Source: a virus
Direction: 5' to 3' (one strand)
DNA: 64,000 bases
IMG/VR virus record: IMGVR_UViG_3300023180_005138
Location: 53,379 to 117,378 of that record
In this document: piece after piece, positions 8,735-16,338 of the stretch
How positions within the stretch are numbered: position 1 is the first letter of the stretch
Layout: every line of letters begins with the position of its first letter
Made by a program: the position numbers and the translations under genes
Notes under the pieces: model-generated
The model's database searches: none
What the model was told of the DNA's origin: nothing
What the model saw: only the letters and a program-made list of their open reading frames with translations

Positions 8735-9303
8735 AAAAGATAATATTTTTTAACGGACCTCCTAGATGTGGTAAAGATACTGCATCTAACGGTCTCCTAT
8801 CTCATTATGAAAAATCAGAAAATATTAAGTTTTCAGAGTCTTTAAAATCTTCTTTGCCTAAGTTTTTTGGTATTTCCGATGACTATGTAAGTGCCCTAGA
8901 AAATCATAAAGAGTTTCCTCTCGAAATTTTATTAGGCAAAACTTGGAGAGAGGTGCAGATCTCTTTATCTGAGTATTGGGCTAAACCAATATTCGGTAAA
9001 GATGTATTTGGTAGAATAGCATCTAATAGAATAAAACACTCTAATAATGAAATTTTTTTTATTAGTGATAGCGGATTCTATGAAGAAGCCCATACTTTAG
9101 TAGAAGATTTTGGAGTAAAAAATTGTTTACTAATAAGAGTAAAGCGAGAAGGTTACGATTTTTCGTCAGATAGTAGAAGTTACTGGAATAATATTGATGA
9201 CATTTATGAAACAGCAGTGTATAATAATAAAGATATAAATTCTTTAATAGAAACATGTATTAAAGAAATAAATAGGTGGCTAAATAATGACAACAGTTTT
9301 TAA
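8731..9303 (+). CDS. Deoxynucleoside monophosphate kinase (T4 gp1-like)
   Basis: A 190-residue P-loop kinase beginning MKKIIFFNGPPRCGKDT, with the Walker A loop at residues 8-16. Later features include LLGKTWREVQISLSE and FISDSGFYEEA, typical of phage dNMP kinases that phosphorylate dNMPs to dNDPs. It lies between nrdA (4-base overlap) and nrdB (17-base overlap), consistent with dNTP supply. Substrate range cannot be read from sequence. Confidence 0.82.
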   Translation: MKKIIFFNGPPRCGKDTASNGLLSHYEKSENIKFSESLKSSLPKFFGISDDYVSALENHKEFPLEILLGKTWREVQISLSEYWAKPIFGKDVFGRIASNRIKHSNNEIFFISDSGFYEEAHTLVEDFGVKNCLLIRVKREGYDFSSDSRSYWNNIDDIYETAVYNNKDINSLIETCIKEINRWLNNDNSF

Positions 9304-10387
9304 TAAGAATAAAATAGATTTTACTAAACAGCCTATGTTCTTTGGAGAAGAGTTAAATTCTCAAAGATACGATGCTTTTAAGTATCCAATTTTTGATAAG
9401 CTAACGCAAAGTCAGCTTGGATATTTTTGGCGCCCAGAAGAAGTATCTCTTCAAAAAGATCGTAATGATTATAATGAACTTAGAGAAGAACAAAAATTTA
9501 TTTTTACTTCTAATCTAAAATATCAAACGCTGTTAGATTCTGTTCAAGGTAGAGGACCTGCGCTAGCTTTTATACCTTTCTGTACTCTTCCAGAACTAGA
9601 AGCTTGTATGATTACTTGGGACTTTTTTGAGACTATCCATAGTCGTTCATATACGCATATAATGAAAAATGTGTATTCTAATCCTAGTGAAGTATTTGAT
9701 ACTATTCTAGATGACCCTATGATTATTGAAAGAGCTGAAAGCGTAACTAAAACCTACGATGATTTTATTGAGTATGGAAACCGTTTTAAGCTTGGATTAG
9801 TAAATGATACTAGAGAACTTAAAAAGAGGCTCTGGTTAGCTTTAATTAATGTTAATATACTAGAAGGAATTAGATTTTATGTAAGTTTTGCTTGTACTTT
9901 TGCCTTTGGCGAACTAAAACTGATGGAAGGTAGTGCTAAAATTATTTCGCTGATTGCTAGAGATGAATCTCAGCACCTTGCTATTACTCAGCATATTATT
10001 AAAAACTATCGTGCTGCTGAAGGTGATTCAGAGATGCGAGAAGTTATTAAAGAATGCACTCCTACTGTTTATCAGATGTATAAAGATGCAGTTGCGGAAG
10101 AAAAACGTTGGGCTGAGTATCTTTTTGAACATGGTTCAATGGTAGGACTAAACGCAAAACTTTTATCAGATTATGTAGAGTGGGTTGCCAATAAACGTAT
10201 GAAAGCTATTGGATTAGAAGCAATATTTAGTCAGAAAACTAATAATAACCCACTTCCTTGGACACAACATTGGTTAAATTCAAGAGAACTTCAAAATGCT
10301 CCTCAAGAGACAGAAATTGAATCCTACATAGTAGGAGGAATTAAACAAGACATTAATAAAAATACCTTTGAAGGATTTAAACTATGA
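9287..10387 (+). CDS. nrdB: Ribonucleoside-diphosphate reductase class I, beta subunit
   Basis: A 366-residue ferritin-fold subunit that houses the diiron-tyrosyl radical. Metal ligands appear in LPELEACMITWDFFETIHSR (Glu and His), LEGIRFYVSFACTFAF (Glu) and RDESQHLAITQHI (Glu and His). The tyrosine in SRSYTHI is a candidate radical residue. It overlaps the kinase upstream (17 bases) and the glutaredoxin downstream (4 bases), and pairs with the alpha subunit at 6434. Confidence 0.96.
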   Translation: MTTVFNKNKIDFTKQPMFFGEELNSQRYDAFKYPIFDKLTQSQLGYFWRPEEVSLQKDRNDYNELREEQKFIFTSNLKYQTLLDSVQGRGPALAFIPFCTLPELEACMITWDFFETIHSRSYTHIMKNVYSNPSEVFDTILDDPMIIERAESVTKTYDDFIEYGNRFKLGLVNDTRELKKRLWLALINVNILEGIRFYVSFACTFAFGELKLMEGSAKIISLIARDESQHLAITQHIIKNYRAAEGDSEMREVIKECTPTVYQMYKDAVAEEKRWAEYLFEHGSMVGLNAKLLSDYVEWVANKRMKAIGLEAIFSQKTNNNPLPWTQHWLNSRELQNAPQETEIESYIVGGIKQDINKNTFEGFKL

Positions 10388-10629
10388 GTAAAAATATTAT
10401 ATGGTCAAAAGACGATTGCATTTTTTGTCAAAAAGCAAAGTATGAATTAGAGTCAAGAAGCATTCCTTATGAAGAAAGAAAATTAGGAGATGGTTGGACA
10501 AAAGAACAGTTACTAGAAATAGTGCCGGATGCTAAAACTGTACCTCAAATATTCATGTGGGGTAAATATGTAGGAGGGTATACAGACCTACAAAATTACA
10601 TTGAGAATCATGGAATGAACGTTGGCTAG
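10384..10629 (+). CDS. Glutaredoxin
   Basis: An 81-residue thioredoxin-fold reductant. The redox centre is CIFC at residues 12-15; the cis-proline segment KTVPQIF and the glutathione-side motif GGYTDL are both present. It most likely reduces the C-terminal cysteine pair of NrdA, the gene pair just upstream. It starts at ATG in an ATGA overlap with nrdB. Confidence 0.93.
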   Translation: MSKNIIWSKDDCIFCQKAKYELESRSIPYEERKLGDGWTKEQLLEIVPDAKTVPQIFMWGKYVGGYTDLQNYIENHGMNVG

Positions 10630-11065
10630 CCGTAGTAAAATAAAAGGCTCTGCTTATGAGGCTAAGATTAGAGATTTATTAACAAAAGAGCTTAAAATAG
10701 AATTTAAACGTATGCCTCTCAGTGGTGCTATTGAATACCTAAAAGGTGATCTATGGACTCCCCATGACACAGCTGCTTGGCCTTATTGTATAGAATGTAA
10801 ACACTATGCAGAAGTAAACTGGAACGGACTTTTAACCGCTACATCTTCTGATTTATTAAACTTTTGGAGACAAGCTGTTAGAGAGGCAGAAGTCATGAAA
10901 AAGAAACCTCTTGTTATTTACAGGTGGAATCGTTCTAAAGATTATATTTGTTGGAATGATGAGATAGAGTTAGAGAATCAAATTCACTGTCAAGTCTTTG
11001 ATTGTAACTTTAAAATGGGATTACTCCAAGACTGGTTAAAAGTTTACAAAAAGATTGCTAAATGA
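10622..11065 (+). CDS. PD-(D/E)XK nuclease, Holliday-junction-resolvase-like
   Basis: A 147-residue protein with the archaeal-Hjc/phage resolvase layout: GSAYEAKIRDLL helix, FKRMPLSGAI, KGDLW (acidic catalytic residue) and IECKH (E-x-K). It probably cuts branched DNA made during recombination by the gp46/gp47 genes. The start is TTG at 10622 inside the glutaredoxin frame (8-base overlap). The alternative is a different PD-(D/E)XK enzyme; the nuclease fold is better supported than junction specificity. Confidence 0.75.
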   Translation: MASRSKIKGSAYEAKIRDLLTKELKIEFKRMPLSGAIEYLKGDLWTPHDTAAWPYCIECKHYAEVNWNGLLTATSSDLLNFWRQAVREAEVMKKKPLVIYRWNRSKDYICWNDEIELENQIHCQVFDCNFKMGLLQDWLKVYKKIAK

Positions 11066-11073
11066 CTGAAATT

Positions 11074-11093
11074 GTTATATAATATATTATAAC
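11074..11093. promoter_or_regulatory. AT-rich inverted repeat before the exonuclease gene
   Basis: GTTATA (11074-11079) and TATAAC (11088-11093) flank TAATATAT in the 49-base gap before the exonuclease ATG. The element includes -10-like hexamers but no convincing -35, so it could be a promoter or operator half-site. In AT-rich DNA such a match may arise by chance. Confidence 0.25.
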
Positions 11094-11114
11094 TTAAAAC
11101 AGAAAGAAATAAAA

Positions 11115-11969
11115 ATGAATACAAAAACTTGGGATGACTTAGCGGAGGTTGAGAACATTAAATCTCAGCCTAAGTCTCTACTTCTTATTGACGGTAATAA
11201 TCTAGCCTACCGTTGGTTACACCGTAAAAACTACAATTCTTTTCAAGATGATTATCTCCGAACACTAGAAAGCTTATCAGGAAGTTATAATGCAGAAAAA
11301 ACTATTGTATGTTTTGATTTTGGTAAAAGTTATTATAGAATGGATTTGCTTGATTCTTACAAAGGAAATAGATCTAAACCTAAAGAGGAAGAAGAACAAA
11401 AACATTACGAAGAGTTTTTTGCCTGTCTCAATGATATCCCAGAAATGTTACCTTATCAATCTCTAAAATTTAGAGGATTAGAGGCGGATGATATTATAAC
11501 TTTCTTAGTTATGAATTTATCTGATAGATACGAACATACTTGGATCGTAACAAGTGACCGAGATATGTATCAACTACTATCTGATAAGGTAAGTATCTTC
11601 AATATATTTTCACGAAAAGAAATTGACTTAGGAAGTTTCTATGAGACTTATGAACTAGAACCTACTCAATACCTATTCTCTCGTATTTTAGAGGGTGATA
11701 AAAGCGATAATATTATAGGAGTGGAAGGTGTAGGACCTAAAAGAGCACAACAGTTAGCTAAGGAGTATGAATCTTTAACTGCTTTATTAAGTGACCTACC
11801 TCTTAAAGGAAAATCTAAATACATTCAAAATATTAATCAAAGTAAGGATAAACTACTTCAGAACGAACAACTTATTTCATTAAAAAAATATAATAAATCT
11901 GTAGTTCAGGCAGCTAAAGATGGTCAAGAAGTATGGGAGACGCTATGCGAGATGGTGAACAACTGGTAG
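11115..11969 (+). CDS. 5'-3' exonuclease / flap endonuclease (T4 RNase H family)
   Basis: A 284-residue nuclease of the PIN/FEN superfamily. The acidic metal sites are in LLIDGNNLAYR, CFDFGKSYYR, GLEADDIITF and TSDRDMYQLL, followed by a helix-three-turn-helix DNA-binding segment, GDKSDNIIGVEGVGPKRA. It would remove RNA primers or 5' flaps during replication. It starts at ATG 11115 and overlaps the following dUTPase-like gene by 37 bases. Confidence 0.92.
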   Translation: MNTKTWDDLAEVENIKSQPKSLLLIDGNNLAYRWLHRKNYNSFQDDYLRTLESLSGSYNAEKTIVCFDFGKSYYRMDLLDSYKGNRSKPKEEEEQKHYEEFFACLNDIPEMLPYQSLKFRGLEADDIITFLVMNLSDRYEHTWIVTSDRDMYQLLSDKVSIFNIFSRKEIDLGSFYETYELEPTQYLFSRILEGDKSDNIIGVEGVGPKRAQQLAKEYESLTALLSDLPLKGKSKYIQNINQSKDKLLQNEQLISLKKYNKSVVQAAKDGQEVWETLCEMVNNW

Positions 11970-12541
11970 TTTTATATGAAATATCTAGTTTAGCACAAGA
12001 AATAAGTAAAAAATATAATATAGAGTGGGGACTTATCCAAGAGTCTCCATTCGATTCTGTTTACTATTTAAGAAGTGCCAATCCCAAAGATATAGTAGTT
12101 TCTAGTAAATCCTTAGAAACTATACGCACAGGTATTTACGTACAGTTAACAGACCCTCGCGTAAGAATGGAAGTTATTACTAATTCTAATGTCTTACGGA
12201 GTAAAAATATAGGAGTGTTAAATAACGTATTTGATTATGATTTTAGAAATGAATTAACGCTAATTATTTATAATTATGGAAATATAGAGCAAACTATCTC
12301 TCAAGGAGAAATTATAGCTAATCTAAGTTTTAGAAGATTTCCTTTAGTAACATTTAAAAATGTTACTATGATAGAGCCTGGAGAAAAATATAAAGGCACT
12401 AAAGACAATAACTGGATTCAAGAAGAGAAAAAAGAAAGAAAACAAGATATAGTCGCTAAAAACTATATAAATAAGTCTGAGGAAAATATTAAAATTAATA
12501 AACATATGGTGCATAAAATAATCAAAGAAAGAACAGAATGA
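11933..12541 (+). CDS. dUTPase-fold protein with degenerate active-site motifs
   Basis: A 202-residue protein whose central part matches the trimeric dUTPase/dCTP deaminase fold. Motif 3 (VIDxDYRGE in the family) reads VFDYDFRNE, retaining both aspartates, and motif 4 reads QGEIIANLSF. Motif 2 (PRSSL) is degenerate, TNSNV, lacking the usual Arg-Ser. A lysine-rich C-terminal tail replaces the usual glycine-rich motif 5. It may therefore be an inactive or altered-substrate homologue. Translation may start at 11933 or at the ATG at 11945; both lie inside the exonuclease gene. Confidence 0.62.
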   Translation: MGDAMRDGEQLVVLYEISSLAQEISKKYNIEWGLIQESPFDSVYYLRSANPKDIVVSSKSLETIRTGIYVQLTDPRVRMEVITNSNVLRSKNIGVLNNVFDYDFRNELTLIIYNYGNIEQTISQGEIIANLSFRRFPLVTFKNVTMIEPGEKYKGTKDNNWIQEEKKERKQDIVAKNYINKSEENIKINKHMVHKIIKERTE

Positions 12542-12744
12542 AAAAATACTTATTAATACTTTCTCATATTATTCTATATGTACTTGTAGTAGTCATAGGA
12601 TATTTTGAGTATCAATATTATAATTCTATATATCATACACTACTTATAATAGCTATACTATCTATTAATATTAATATATGGTATCAATCAACTCACACTA
12701 AAATTTTGTATTTAGCACTGAAAAAATGGTTAGGATGGAAATAA
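12538..12744 (+). CDS. Small membrane protein, two predicted transmembrane helices
   Basis: A 68-residue protein, hydrophobic at residues 4-22 and 33-48 with a basic C-terminal end (KKWLGWK). It overlaps the dUTPase-like gene by four bases (ATGA) and shares one base with the thyX start (TAATG), so it belongs to the same translated unit. No family recognised. A lysis role is possible but unsupported. Confidence 0.72.
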   Translation: MKKYLLILSHIILYVLVVVIGYFEYQYYNSIYHTLLIIAILSININIWYQSTHTKILYLALKKWLGWK

Positions 12745-13406
12745 TGAAAGTAAAATTAATATCTCACTCTATTAGTGATATGGAAGGGCTAGTAGACTGT
12801 CAAGATTTAGTAGCCTATTGTGCAAGGGTTTCTAACCCTGCAAATCAAATGAATAAGGAAACTTCAGAAAAACTTATTAAATATTTAATTAAACACGGTC
12901 ACTGGTCGCCTCTTGAAATGGTTAACGCTTGTTTAGAAATTGAAACTACAAGAGATATTGCTAGACAGGTGCTACGACACCGCAGTTTTAGTTTTCAAGA
13001 ATTTTCTCAACGATACGCCGATCCTTCTGCTATGGGAGATATGTTTGTTGATAGAGAGGCAAGACTTCAAGATGAGAAAAATAGACAAAATTCTGTAGAG
13101 CTGGATAAAGACAGTAACATTCATAATGAATGGGCTTGCGAACAAATAGCGATAATGAAAGCTGCAGAAGACGCCTATAAATGGGCTATTAGTAATGGTA
13201 TTGCTAAAGAACAAGCTAGAGCAGTTTTACCGGAAGGACTAACTGTATCTAAATTATATATGAATGGTACTCTTCGTTCTTGGGTTCACTATATCGAACT
13301 CCGTAGTGGACACGGAACTCAAAAAGAACATATGGAAATAGCCCGTGCTTGCGCTGATGCGATAGAACCTATATTTCCTATGATTAGAGATTTTGTACAC
13401 GAATGA
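12744..13406 (+). CDS. thyX: Flavin-dependent thymidylate synthase
   Basis: A 220-residue FAD-dependent enzyme that makes dTMP from dUMP with methylenetetrahydrofolate and NADPH. The ThyX signature RHRxxSxxxxSxR appears as RHRSFSFQEFSQR at residues 78-90, and ELRSGHGTQKEH near the C terminus is the usual second motif. The start is placed at 12744 because AGGA lies eight bases upstream and TAATG couples it to the preceding gene; ATGs at 12726 and 12735 have no suitable ribosome site. The dUMP can come from the dCMP deaminase at 1109. Confidence 0.95.
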   Translation: MKVKLISHSISDMEGLVDCQDLVAYCARVSNPANQMNKETSEKLIKYLIKHGHWSPLEMVNACLEIETTRDIARQVLRHRSFSFQEFSQRYADPSAMGDMFVDREARLQDEKNRQNSVELDKDSNIHNEWACEQIAIMKAAEDAYKWAISNGIAKEQARAVLPEGLTVSKLYMNGTLRSWVHYIELRSGHGTQKEHMEIARACADAIEPIFPMIRDFVHE

Positions 13407-14518
13407 TAGCTTTTCATACTCAATACTATAGAGGATTGGGTCATGCTATGCGGGTTAAGTATATCTCTGATAACTTACCCGCAAATTCATTTATAATGAT
13501 AAATCAATTATTCAATCCTCCTATTGAATATAATACTGAGTATGCTTATTATTTAGAAGAAAAGCCTGATAAGTTAGAGAATGACTATAGATTCTTAATG
13601 AAAAAAGAACGAGTCAGAAGAAGACTTGTTAGGTTGTTAGATATATTTGATAAACACCCAGAAATTACTAAATTAGTATGTGAAGGGTTTCCTTTTTGTA
13701 GGCAACAATTTTCCTATGAATATTTTTCTATGTTCGAAGAATGTAAAAAGAGAGATATTCAAATTATTATTAGTGTAAGAGATTTTCCTTGGGATGAGCC
13801 TCACTATGAAGGTCTTCAAGACTGGATAGCTAATACAATAAACCAAACTATTCTACATTACGATTGTAAAATTTTAATACACGGAGATGATAAAGTTATG
13901 CCTTTGATGGCAGATGCTATAAGAAATTATCAGTGGTCAGAACTAGAAAAGCCTATTAAAGATAAAATAATTTATACAGGATATGTTTGTAACCCTCATA
14001 TAAAGCCTCATAAAAAAGAAAACAATAACGTATATATCAGCTGCGGACTAAATAAAGAAGAAGCATTTTTTATTTATAGTAAAATTCTTAGAAATTTATC
14101 AAAAAAATTTCCTAATCTTAATTTTATAGTTCCTTTAGGAGACTCAGAGTTATTTTCTAAGATAGGAAGCAGAGCTTCAGGTAATGTAAATATTGTTAAT
14201 TATATTCCAAACTTATCTAAAAAATTAGAAAGCTGTACTGCGTATATAACATACGGCGGATATAATAGCACTACAGACATACTTAAAGCTAGAATACCTT
14301 CAATTATAATACCTAGACAAGACGGGCATAAACTCGAACAGCTAATTAGGTGCTTTAAATTTGAAGAATATGACTGGTTTAAAGTATGTTCTTATCACTC
14401 GTTATTTAATATAGATAAACAACTAAATTCAATTTTAGAAGATAGTAGTTTTCCTAGAAAAACTTTTATTAATTTGGACGGAGCGGATATAAGTGCCAGA
14501 CTCATTGAAGACTTTTAA
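13403..14518 (+). CDS. GT-B glycosyltransferase, MurG/GT28-like
   Basis: A 371-residue protein with an N-terminal GLGHAMR loop (GxGH type) and a C-terminal nucleotide-sugar domain. That domain is recognisable from YISCGLNKEEAF and from YGGYNSTTDILKARIPSIII, the GG-x-x-(S/T)-x-x-(D/E) donor-binding turn of MurG/GT28 enzymes. It overlaps thyX by four bases and the SAM-binding protein gene by 26. The acceptor could be phage DNA, virion protein or host surface; sequence does not decide. The fold is likely, the reaction unknown. Confidence 0.75.
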   Translation: MIAFHTQYYRGLGHAMRVKYISDNLPANSFIMINQLFNPPIEYNTEYAYYLEEKPDKLENDYRFLMKKERVRRRLVRLLDIFDKHPEITKLVCEGFPFCRQQFSYEYFSMFEECKKRDIQIIISVRDFPWDEPHYEGLQDWIANTINQTILHYDCKILIHGDDKVMPLMADAIRNYQWSELEKPIKDKIIYTGYVCNPHIKPHKKENNNVYISCGLNKEEAFFIYSKILRNLSKKFPNLNFIVPLGDSELFSKIGSRASGNVNIVNYIPNLSKKLESCTAYITYGGYNSTTDILKARIPSIIIPRQDGHKLEQLIRCFKFEEYDWFKVCSYHSLFNIDKQLNSILEDSSFPRKTFINLDGADISARLIEDF

Positions 14519-15044
14519 AAAACTAGAAAATAATTGGAAACAAGGTCTAAAACAGACGGAATTTAAATACATAGAGTGGATTATTAAGAATAATAGATAT
14601 GATTTATTTTTAAGTAAAGAACCTAGAAAAAATTGGATAAGAGAGACTTTATTAGAAAAAAAGTGTGCTTCTAAATTTAAAACTTGTAAGACTCTTGTTA
14701 TGGTAGGTTCTGGTATGTATCCATATAGCTTAGTAGATTTACATAAAGAATATCCAAATATGAAAATGATTGGATTAGACTACGATGAAAAATGTGTAAA
14801 ACTAAGTAAGCACCTAATAGAGAAATGTAAGATAAAAAACATAGAAATAATATTTATAGATGGTAAAAAATATGATTATTCTAATTTAGATCACGAAGAC
14901 TTAGTATTTTTTAGTATTGATGTTGAAGGTATTGATGAGATTTTTCAAAGAGTTATAGAAACAAGTAGGGCGCAGCCTTATATCTGCGCCCCAGGTAAAC
15001 ATGCTTGGTTTAAGAATACGTTTGGTGATTATTTAAAAAGTTAG
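14493..15044 (+). CDS. SAM-binding Rossmann-fold protein, methyltransferase-like
   Basis: A 183-residue protein with a class I SAM-binding motif, LVMVGSGMYPYSLVDL (about residues 69-84), followed by an acidic strand end MIGLDYDEK and VFFSIDVEG. The GSGxxP form resembles nicotianamine synthase-like proteins more than DNA methyltransferases, and no DPPY or PC catalytic motif is seen. The GTG start at 14493 lies in the glycosyltransferase gene. This is the last rightward gene; its end overlaps the first leftward gene. Possible partner of the preceding glycosyltransferase. Confidence 0.65.
   Translation: MPDSLKTFKKLENNWKQGLKQTEFKYIEWIIKNNRYDLFLSKEPRKNWIRETLLEKKCASKFKTCKTLVMVGSGMYPYSLVDLHKEYPNMKMIGLDYDEKCVKLSKHLIEKCKIKNIEIIFIDGKKYDYSNLDHEDLVFFSIDVEGIDEIFQRVIETSRAQPYICAPGKHAWFKNTFGDYLKS
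14968..14991. other. GC-rich perfect hairpin inside the SAM-binding protein gene
   Basis: GGGCGCAG (14968-14975) and CTGCGCCC (14984-14991) form a perfect 8-bp stem with an 8-base loop, within an otherwise AT-rich coding end. No T run follows, so it is not a classical terminator by itself. It lies about 50 bases before the convergent gene junction. Confidence 0.5.
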
Positions 15045-15179
15045 TTTTTTTGGTTTTTTATTGATAGAAATACCTTTACCAGAAATTAAGCGTACAGCAA
15101 TAGAATCTTTTTTCTTTTTGCTGTACGCTTTTTTCTTTACTTTAGGCATTGTTTGTTGTAAAAACGCTGGAATATCCAT
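15033..15179 (-). CDS. Small basic protein (48 aa)
   Basis: The frame begins MDIPAFLQQTMPKVKKKAY and is followed by lysine-rich sequence to a TAA at 15033-15035. The ATG overlaps the stop of the upstream gene (TAATG), with AAAGGCG as ribosome site. Strongly basic character is common among small late phage proteins of unknown role, some virion-associated. It overlaps the end of the convergent SAM-binding gene by 12 bases, and the rightward terminator lies inside it. Confidence 0.6.
   Translation of the reverse strand: MDIPAFLQQTMPKVKKKAYSKKKKDSIAVRLISGKGISINKKPKKLTF
15088..15134 (+). terminator. Rightward terminator at the convergent junction
   Basis: A perfect 12-bp stem, AAGCGTACAGCA (15088-15099) with TGCTGTACGCTT (15119-15130), 19-base loop, then TTTTC. 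Placed just past the last rightward gene, it would end left-arm transcription, yet it lies entirely inside the coding region of the leftward small basic protein. Confidence 0.75.
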
Positions 15180-15418
15180 TATTCGCCTTTTTGTTTTACA
15201 ACTTTTTTACCATAGTTTAGTTGTCTTTGAGGATACGTTCCTAGATCAAGTCCGGTTCCGTTATATACCGCTTTGAGTTCTCTTGATGCAGAGTCTCCTT
15301 CACGATACTTCATAACAGTTTTTTGCTTACGAACAGGATCATATTCTTCGGGCATGCCATAACGATTGTCACCAATCATAACAACCCTACGTTCTCCTTT
15401 TCCTGCCGCTCCTGCCAT
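15179..15418 (-). CDS. Hypothetical small basic protein
   Basis: A 79-residue protein with an ideal ribosome site (AGGAGG, eight bases before ATG). Its sequence is charged with few hydrophobic stretches: GKGERRVVMIGDNRYGMPEEY, then a basic C terminus (NYGKKVVKQKGE). No family recognised. It is translationally coupled to the 48-residue protein downstream and follows the glycine-rich gene at 15434. The string of small late genes suggests minor virion or assembly roles, which is inference only. Confidence 0.72.
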   Translation of the reverse strand: MAGAAGKGERRVVMIGDNRYGMPEEYDPVRKQKTVMKYREGDSASRELKAVYNGTGLDLGTYPQRQLNYGKKVVKQKGE

Positions 15419-15433
15419 TTAACTATCCTCCTA

Positions 15434-15697
15434 TTAGAAACGACCCTTGCCGTTACCGCTCATTGAAGTTCCGGTAGCGCCAAGTGAACCATTTTGTGGC
15501 CCTTTTGAAAGGCCATGAGCATCTGTATCTGCTCCTGCATTATTACCGATAAGGCCGGGGGCGTCCTTTAAATACTTCTTACCGGTTGCATCGCCAGAAG
15601 CACCTGGACCCATATCTGTTCCTCCCTGTGGATTCATCTCATATGAGTTTCCTAGGGCTGCTGCAACGCCAGTAACTTCTTTTCTTACTGCTGCCAT
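15434..15697 (-). CDS. Hypothetical glycine-rich small protein
   Basis: An 87-residue, low-complexity protein rich in Gly, Ala, Asn and Ser (for example GGTDMGPGASGDATGKKY and SLGATGTSMSGNGKGRF). Ribosome site AGGAGA lies well placed before the ATG at 15697. It is the first gene downstream of a good promoter candidate at 15756-15784. The composition suggests an unstructured virion or scaffold-like component; no family recognised. Confidence 0.72.
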   Translation of the reverse strand: MAAVRKEVTGVAAALGNSYEMNPQGGTDMGPGASGDATGKKYLKDAPGLIGNNAGADTDAHGLSKGPQNGSLGATGTSMSGNGKGRF

Positions 15698-15755
15698 TTT
15701 AAGTTCTCCTTTTTAGTTCTTAACTAACTAGCTTGTACAAATTAGCTATATATAA

Positions 15756-15784
15756 ATTATATCTTGCTAAAGTAAATTTAGCAA
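15756..15784 (-). promoter_or_regulatory. Sigma70-type promoter candidate for the terminal small-gene cluster
   Basis: On the minus strand TTGCTA (15779-15784) and a perfect TATAAT (15756-15761) are separated by exactly 17 bases, about 60 bases before the gene starting at 15697. The -35 lies in an 8-bp inverted repeat (15764-15771/15777-15784), which could act as an operator or end upstream transcription. Confidence 0.6.
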
Positions 15785-15800
15785 TAGTTATTTTCAAAAA

Positions 15801-16022
15801 TTATTTTATTTCTAGTTGGACTACTTTTTGTTTTTTCTCTTCCAAAGAAAGTACTTTTTCGTTTTCTATCATATCAATAATAATATTAGTAATATTTATT
15901 TCTTTTTGTAAGTCATGTACTCTTATTTGGAGCTTTTGCAAAGCTTCTAAATAATAATCAAGTTCTTGTTGTTTTTTAAGTCTTGACTCTACTAACTCTA
16001 CTAGAGAAATAACTTCTCCCAT
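15801..16022 (-). CDS. Small coiled-coil protein
   Basis: A 73-residue protein from ATG 16022, predicted almost entirely helical with heptad-like spacing (VESRLKKQQELDYYLEALQKL, then IIIDMIENEKVLSLEEKKQKV). The upstream ATG at 16061 would extend it through the end of the preceding membrane-protein gene; the 16022 start begins one base after that gene's stop and is preferred. Function unknown; next to a candidate holin-like protein it might be a lysis partner, but nothing shows this directly. Confidence 0.68.
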   Translation of the reverse strand: MGEVISLVELVESRLKKQQELDYYLEALQKLQIRVHDLQKEINITNIIIDMIENEKVLSLEEKKQKVVQLEIK

Positions 16023-16023
16023 A

Positions 16024-16191
16024 TTACTCTGATTTCCAAGCTGTCCATGCACCATAGGCAATTGCTGCCCAACAAATAAGATTCATTGGAATTATTGCTG
16101 AGAAGAAGAGCCCAATAACGCCAACAGCGATAAGAGCACCGCCGTCCCAAGATGTACGTTCTTTAATTCTATCTTTAATCCAATTAATCAT
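16024..16191 (-). CDS. Small membrane protein, possible holin-like
   Basis: A 55-residue protein: an amphipathic N terminus (MINWIKDRIKERTSWDGG), then one long or two short hydrophobic segments (ALIAVGVIGLFFSAIIP and LICWAAIAYGAW), ending with a short charged tail. Similar small inner-membrane proteins occur near the structural genes of other marine phages. It overlaps the upstream basic gene by four bases (ATGA). No lysis gene is otherwise evident here, so holin function is a reasonable but untested idea. Confidence 0.68.
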   Translation of the reverse strand: MINWIKDRIKERTSWDGGALIAVGVIGLFFSAIIPMNLICWAAIAYGAWTAWKSE

Positions 16192-16328
16192 TTCTTTTTT
16201 CCTCCTTTTGGTTTTTTATAACCAGAAGCATATGCAGCAGCAGCTTGTTTTGCTGCTTGACCTTTTGTGGGGTAAACCTTACCAGAACTACCCCAACGAT
16301 AACCGCCTTTTACTTTTCTAATAGGCAT
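16188..16328 (-). CDS. Small basic protein (46 aa)
   Basis: The frame starts MPIRKVKGGYRWGSSGKVYP and continues through an alanine-rich segment to a lysine-rich end. The KGGYRWGSSGKVYPT pattern recurs in small phage proteins known only as hypothetical. It is followed in an ATGA overlap by the membrane protein at 16024 and preceded closely by the gene at 16339. Confidence 0.65.
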   Translation of the reverse strand: MPIRKVKGGYRWGSSGKVYPTKGQAAKQAAAAYASGYKKPKGGKKK

Positions 16329-16338
16329 TTTAGTCTCC

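Noticed and set aside
15061-15276. Rightward frame of 71 codons
   Set aside because: It overlaps three well-supported leftward genes with ribosome sites and runs across the terminator stem.
16023-16061. Start of the coiled-coil gene at 16061
   Set aside because: It would overlap the end of the small membrane protein; ATG 16022 starts one base after that gene's stop.
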